Shown here in pieces: positions 59,099 to 64,000 of a DNA stretch of 64,000 nucleotides; the stretch's first letter is position 1, and each line of letters starts with the position of its first letter. A program made the translations under genes and the position numbers. The DNA is taken from the NCBI GenBank assembly GCA_010909165.1, contig VJWM01000063.1:1736001-1800000 (forward strand), given 5' to 3'. The notes beneath the pieces were generated by a model. It was not told where the DNA came from. It worked only from the letters and a program-made list of their open reading frames with translations, and did no database searches. The DNA is from Anthoceros angustus. Lineage: Eukaryota; Streptophyta; Anthocerotopsida; Anthocerotales; Anthocerotaceae.

Positions 59099-59983
59099 TC
59101 ACCTGCCTCGCAGGCACTTGAACCCTCCGCAGATCCCAAGCCAGATGAAAAACAGAACCAAACACACAACCACATCCAGCAGCAGCACCAGCTTCACATT
59201 CCGCCACCACGTCCTCTGCGCGGGGGTTTGGATCCCTTTAGTCCTCCCCGCGCCGTGGTGGCCATTCATCTGATACTCCCCGGCCGCGGAAGACCCGCCC
59301 CCGGCCACCAGGATCTCCAGCCTCTCCCCCTTGTCCAGAAGCTGGCCGGCGTTCCCCATCATGATCTCCTTCACCTCGCTCACCTGGTCCTTCACCTTCC
59401 GCTTCTCCGACTTGGAACCCTTGCCCCGCATCGGCGCAAAGGGACACCCGGATCTGCCCCCCCGCCCCCCGATCTCCTGCCCCTGCGCCTGCGACGAGCC
59501 TTCCTCCTCCGGCGGCGATGCCCCGACCAGCGGCTCCTCCTCCCCGCCCGCCTCCCGCTGCATGCACGCCGCCCGGTCCAGCTCCTCCTGCGGGATCCCG
59601 ACGAACGGCGCCGCCAGGCGCCGCAGCACCGGCACGAACTCCGCGTCCAGGCTGTGCGCTCCCAAACCCTCGCCGTCCCCTGGCAGCCCCCGCCGCTTGA
59701 GCAGTTTCCGCAGCGCGTCCCGCACCTCCTCCAGGAACCGGAACGCGTCCGCCTTGCTCAGCGCCTCGTCCCCTATTGCACTGAAGATGAAGCCGTCCTC
59801 CATCAGGCAGCTGAACATCCGCCCGTTCACCGTGAGCGAGTACCGGCTATGATTCGTCGTCGCCTTCTCCAGCTGCTGCGCGCAGTCCCCCGCCAGGTCC
59901 GTCTCCCCGTCCACATACTCCGCCAGCACCACGCTCCCCCTCGCCACCCCCGCCAGGTATATCAGGTTCGGCAGCGGCCCCAT
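59099..59983 (-). CDS. PHYL: Phytolongin (non-SNARE longin), copy 2
   Basis: A single exon of 294 residues, from ATG at 59983. The longin domain contains NLIYLAGVARGSVVLAEYVD, NHSRYSLTVNGRMFSCLMED and FRFLEEVRDALRKLL. The linker is Gly/Glu-rich. The tail anchor, about 265-284 (VLLLDVVVCLVLFFIWLGIC), ends GGFKCLRGR. The longin domain and anchor are clearly alike in the two copies, while the linkers are largely different. This indicates an older local duplication with inversion, or two lineages held next to each other. An in-frame TTG four codons upstream is not needed as a start. Confidence 0.92.
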   Translation of the reverse strand: MGPLPNLIYLAGVARGSVVLAEYVDGETDLAGDCAQQLEKATTNHSRYSLTVNGRMFSCLMEDGFIFSAIGDEALSKADAFRFLEEVRDALRKLLKRRGLPGDGEGLGAHSLDAEFVPVLRRLAAPFVGIPQEELDRAACMQREAGGEEEPLVGASPPEEEGSSQAQGQEIGGRGGRSGCPFAPMRGKGSKSEKRKVKDQVSEVKEIMMGNAGQLLDKGERLEILVAGGGSSAAGEYQMNGHHGAGRTKGIQTPAQRTWWRNVKLVLLLDVVVCLVLFFIWLGICGGFKCLRGR

Positions 59984-60835
59984 CTTGGAGAGCAACGGCC
60001 TCTCCGGTTCTCCCTCACACCGCCCTCTTCTCCTTCTTCACCTCCTTCCTCCTCCTTCCCCCCTCTCCAAGAGCATCCGCAGAATCACAATCTCACCTCA
60101 CCTCATCGCCTCACCACACCGGTCTGTTCACAACACCAAATGCAGACACCAAACGCAGCACATGCAAACAACCGCATTTCGTCTGCTCTGCAAGAAGGCC
60201 TCGCGCCTCACGGTCTTGCACTTGGGAAACCAGCGCAGTTCAAGGTCTCGCACTCGGGAAATCAGCGCAGTTCAAGTCTCGCACTTGGGAAACCAGCGTG
60301 GTCGCGGCAACGTGCGTCGAGTAGTTCAGCGCGCGTAGATCTCCAGCAAAGCCCGAGGCGGCGCGTGCAATGCCCCCTGTTCCACCTCCAGCTGATCCGG
60401 CGATGGCGGGAGACCGAGGCCGCCCGGGTCAGAAACATCGGGTTTCGTAGCACCTGTCTTTCGCTCCTTCCCGGCTTCACAACCTCGCGGCTTATGAGAG
60501 CGGAAAGCCAGTGGGTGGACGTCGGCTACAAAATCGATCTACCCCGGGCCCTGGAGAGAGGAGGCGGGACGAAACGGCACGGGCAACGGAAACGGGAACG
60601 GGAACGGAATCGGAAGCAGCATGGAACTGGGACGGCAGTGCCGGATGGCTGCCACTCGGATACACGCCAATCGCCATGCTCTACCACATGGGCTCGAAAC
60701 GGCTCTCTACTGTACACATGTGCAGCTTCTGCGATTCTTGCCACAGCGTACGTTTAAAGCCTTTCCTCATGCTGGTTTTGTGGGTAGAGGGAAGACGTGC
60801 TTGACCTACTTCATCTTTGGGTTGAGAGGATTACA
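59984..60835. other. Intergenic, no feature seen
   Basis: Holds the 5' flank of the second phytolongin and the 3' flank of the PRXL2-like gene. It includes a short GGAAACG/GGGAACG repeat (about 60585-60620) and CTTGGGAAACCAGCG-type repeats (60220-60300). The long plus frame (59228-60757) is the antisense shadow of the phytolongin plus read-through. Confidence 0.5.
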
Positions 60836-62244
60836 TCACGCGAAGGAAGGGGATTGGGTTCTGCGGGTCACTACTTTCAGAACCTCGTCCAGATTTGGGT
60901 GGTCGCCCACATACTCTTCTTTCCTCGAGTAGATCACGTCCTGCCCCTTGAAGACGTAGAGGCCACCCTGGGTGTAGCAGAACGGACAACATCACTGTTT
61001 AGGGGGAAGCATAAGGATGGATGGTTGTGTGATTTTGTGCATGTTGGAGAGAAGGTTTCGGAGGGCCCTACCTGCTGCAACACTCCAGACTGGTCATCTG
61101 GTGTTGATAGCTCGTACCCGCCCGTCAGCACGTTCTTGAGCTCGTTGAGCCTGCCAAACACATTGAGCTGCATGGATGGAAGATGATCAGGATGTGGACT
61201 GTGTTGTAGGTATGCCAAATGCGATGTGAGTGAGTGTCTGTCTTGGGTTTCTCACCGCCCCGGGGTTGAAGAATGTGGACTGGACGCCGAAGTTCAGCTG
61301 AAGAGCATCATATGCCTGCAATTCCACCGGGCTGGGATGAAGTCCGAATCCTGGGCATTCCTACATGGTGCCAGATTTTCAGGAAAAGAATTTCAGAGTA
61401 CCTTTCTCTCATCGTCGCAGAAGAGGTTGTCAATTGGGAAGTTCAACTGCGTGGCCGAGAACAAGGGTTAGACTACTTGCAGCTAGACCTGACATGAAGC
61501 AAGACAGCTGAGGGGACTAGGAAGTGAAACCAGGGCCCTTGTGTACCTTCTCAACCAGCAGACGTGCTTTGTCTGGCTTCCCAACCCCGATCGTGATGAG
61601 CTTGATACCCGAGGCATCAAATCTAGGTTTGTAATCTCGAAGCTTGCCAGCGAATTCCCAGCTGCAGCAACAGCAACAGAGAGATGAGATAGGGCCCCCT
61701 GATGTCGTCCAGACCCACGATCATTGCACCGAAAGACCTAATGGGAAAAGGAAAGCTGTGGTCACCAGAAAGGACACCCAAAATGCCTCAGGAACGCCAC
61801 CATCGCCAGCCCCTGCACGAAACAGGCCAAATTCAACTCAGATTCAGCTGCGCAAACAGGCACATGCACACTTTTGCGGAATGAAAAGGATGGCGGAAGC
61901 AATCCTACATCTTTCTGGTCCCACAGCTCCTGGAATTGCACTGGCTCCCCGTCAGCCGCTTTGTAAATTGTGATGGGGCCCAGAGTGCTGGCGGAGCCCC
62001 GGGAGCCAGACGAAGCCTGTGCTCGAGCAGCAGGAGCAAACCGCGCTCTTGCATTGAAGGTGGAATTTGTGGTGGGCGCAGGAGACGAGGACCACAATTC
62101 TCTGAAATGGCGAGGGCTTGTGAAAGCTGCTACTCGGGAAGTAGGAGCAAGAAGAGGAGCAGAGTGATCATGTTTGCCAGCCGGATGTGCTGCACCGCTG
62201 CCCAGCTGTGCTAGCCCGGTACTTGAGGTGAGTAACGCCTCCAT
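60836..62244 (-). CDS. PRXL2/AAED1-type thioredoxin-like protein, probably plastid
   Basis: Seven minus-strand exons (62244-61909, 61812-61766, 61662-61548, 61446-61402, 61315-61256, 61167-61072, 60967-60836) sum to 831 nt (276 residues) with intact phase and GT-AG borders. Residues 1 to about 65 are Ser/Ala/Arg-rich and look like a chloroplast transit peptide. The thioredoxin-fold core (AhpC/TSA type) starts around FQELWDQKD (105-112) and has MVAFLRHFGCPFCWEFA, with a CxxC pair at Cys125 and Cys128. It continues with IKLITIGVGKPDKARLL, AYDALQLNFGVQSTFFNPG, VLQQGGLYVFKG and GDHPNLDEVL. This order fits the plant protein family of Arabidopsis At5g65840 and animal PRXL2. A redox or antioxidant role in plastids is inferred from family and targeting. 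The ATG at 62244 was chosen because it opens the transit peptide. Confidence 0.9.
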
Positions 62245-62620
62245 TGCAGACTGCAGACCTGTGAAAGCTATGACATAGGTTGACAAAGTTGAACACGTAT
62301 GGTGTGTGATCCCTGTACAGAGCTGCAGACGAAGTGTAGGCAGCAAAGGTGACTTGTCCTCTATATTCGTGCTGCAGGGCCATTGGCCACGACAATTCTG
62401 TTACATTGGATGCCTGGTGAAAAATGCAGCCACGTAGCCGGCTGGCTGCTCAACTCAACGCTGAAACACCTGTGCAGAATTGATAGACGGACTCTCCTTA
62501 CGCGTGTCTGATTCAACGTGTTGAGCTGCTGAAGTCACGGGGGGCCGCTGTTTGACGCCTCACCATCCCCAAGGTTTCTACAGTCTGACCCTTCAATCGA
62601 ATCCGACGGCTATGGCCTCA
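62245..62620. other. Intergenic between two minus-strand genes
   Basis: Contains the 5' flank of the PRXL2-like gene and the 3' flank of the gene to the right. No reading frame or RNA is recognised. Confidence 0.5.
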
Positions 62621-63960
62621 TCAGAAATGTTGGAAAGTATCAAGCTTGCTAATTGCTGGATAGCCAACCATCCAGTACGCTTTGCCTTTTGAGCCGCTTT
62701 CTCTGAGCTTTGGGACACCTCCAACCGTCTTCACTTCGTAGCACTTGTTGCACATGATCCTCTCTTCCTCTAACTGCAGTACCGCAGTACACTTTTGCTC
62801 TTTGCACACACGCAACATTTGGTATGGATGGATTCTGCCGTGAATGGAAGTCTCGTAACCCTAGAGAAGCAAAACCGGCATCTCCTTTTGCTGTGTCTTG
62901 TGTTTCTTCCTCCTCCTTATCTTCTGCTTCTGCTTCTGCTGCTTCTTGTTCTTCCAGAACGTCATGTTTCCTAAGCCGTTTCTCCTCTGATAGCCTCGGC
63001 TCCGCGAAGCATAACTGCACACTCTTGACAGGTTCATGGCGACCTGTGACACAGACACCACTGTCAAATCACAACTCATCTCCACAAGTCCGAGCAGCAG
63101 CTAGACATACAAAGCTCTATCACCCTAGCTGAAGAAACTGCGCCTGCCGGACCCTGATGTTCCTGAACTGGACCTGGCGAAGGCCCTGCAACAGCATCGC
63201 TCTTTGGAGTAGGCCAACACAAGAAGCTTCGAAGGCCAGTGGCACCAACACGAGGAGGAGCATGCTCCAAGTTCCATAACAGAGTACCGAAACAATGAGA
63301 GAACATACATCTTACATGCGACACAATGCGATCCGGTGGTGAGTCGGCGGCGCATTCAGCTCTCGAAAGCGAGTCATCCGAATGCTTCCCCGCCGACAGC
63401 ACGTCAATGTTGAAGAGATCGCATGCTTCTTCACTCCAATTCGACTCTGAAGGCAACACAACTCCACATCAGGACATCAGGGACGTTGCACGGCTTGCCT
63501 TCCCAGCCAGTGGTACAGCAATGCCCCAACCTGCGGTGTTGAGAGGCACAGAAGGAAGTTCCTCCGAATCTGAATGGTAGAATCTATGATCCAAGCTTTC
63601 GGAGCAAGGCTCTCCAGGCCAGAGATCATTAGACAATCTGTTGCTCATCTCCACACCTGTCTCATCGGTGCAAAATGAGCATCAAATATTCCTCAGAATT
63701 TGAAGTAGGTAGCTAATCAACTGCATCAATTCTTAAACTCTGAAGCTAATTGCAAAGAACACATCATCACATCGTGAAACTCAGCACAGACGTGCTGATG
63801 GTGATCGAGCCTTCCATCGGCGAGCAATGGCCACTCACTACTATCGTAACCAACAAAGATGATGGAACTGTCACCTTGAAAGGTCCATCAACTTCCAAGT
63901 CGCCCTTCACAATATTCAGGTTGTGATTGATAGAACAACTATCTGGTAGCTGGGCTGAGC
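62621..63960 (-). CDS. Partial multi-exon gene with acidic coiled segment, family unknown
   Basis: Coding-like exons on the minus strand continue past the right edge of the window. They include 63958-63883 or so (LPDSCSINHNLNIVKGDLEVD, ending at a GT at 63881) and 63649-63531 (VEMSNRLSNDLWPGEP... to NTA). Another spans about 63446-63317 (SNWSEEACDLFNIDVLSAG... to IVSH), and one begins near 63036 (HEPVKSVQLCFAEPRLSEEKRLRKHD followed by a Glu/Ala-rich helix). The 3' part is open in two frames. One reads to 62649 and ends LDGWLSSN. The other reads to 62621 and has a Cys4 zinc-ribbon spacing (VCKEQKC, then MCNKC). I could not decide between them because the intron needed to switch is unusually short. 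Product unknown. Confidence 0.45.
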
Positions 63961-64000
63961 TGATCTTCTCTCAGAATCAGCAGTGCCTCCGAAAACGAGC

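Noticed and set aside
59228-60757. A 509-codon plus-strand ORF over the second phytolongin
   Set aside because: It is the complement of the phytolongin reading frame extended through GC-rich flank; the translation is His/Arg/Pro-rich.

Overview
This is a nuclear window from a green plant. The evidence is spliced GT-AG genes, a DUO1-type R2R3-MYB, an RGLG copine/RING ligase, a pair of phytolongins and a plastid-targeted thioredoxin-fold protein, together with a very large load of degraded transposons. The mix of plant gene families, short introns and bulky DNA and non-LTR elements would suit a seed-free land plant (bryophyte, lycophyte or fern), but I cannot fix the species from sequence alone.

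Positions 1-34647 (left half) form a GC- and CpG-rich desert with no intact cellular gene. It is built from two copies of one giant terminal-inverted-repeat element. Copy B runs from 15065 to 34647 (19.6 kb). It has matching inverted ends (TATGGCATACCAAAG...) and an imperfect 8-bp flanking duplication (GATCCGTG / GATCCGAA). Copy A ends at 14875 with the same terminus and runs off the left edge. Both copies carry the same modules: a 3-kb block (4940-7960 and 22040-25150), CCTTGGCCTTTGG-type repeats, a block with a conserved hydrophobic ORF, a palindromic GC-rich minisatellite and a common right end. Copy B also holds a frameshifted integrase-core (DDE) transposase on the minus strand at 18.0-18.9 kb. 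An LTR with a primer-binding site sits in copy A at 293-968. A 189-bp AT-rich island of ordinary DNA separates the two copies.

The right end of copy B abuts the 3' part of a dirigent-like gene (34648-35138, minus), which also has a premature stop and a 5-bp tandem duplication. Unique gene space follows: DUO1 (minus, 35744-38258); a divergently transcribed coiled-coil protein gene (plus, 39409-41541); RGLG (minus, 41896-44257), tail-to-tail with it; then a decayed gene-like tract and an intact tRNA-Thr(UGU) at 46134-46205.

From 46.3 to 55.9 kb there is a second repeat zone. It contains small tandem duplications and a degenerate reverse transcriptase gene (about 48.8-55.6 kb), which is split by a 3.8-kb restriction-like-endonuclease non-LTR retrotransposon (51096-54893) with a perfect 12-bp target-site duplication.

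The right end (56.5-64 kb) is gene-rich: two intronless phytolongins facing each other tail-to-tail (56550-57473 plus, 59099-59983 minus); a seven-exon plastid PRXL2-type thioredoxin-like gene (60836-62244, minus); and part of an unrecognised multi-exon minus-strand gene that continues past the window edge. All exon models were checked by hand for GT-AG borders and phase. The DUO1, coiled-coil, RGLG and PRXL2 models each add up to an uninterrupted reading frame.
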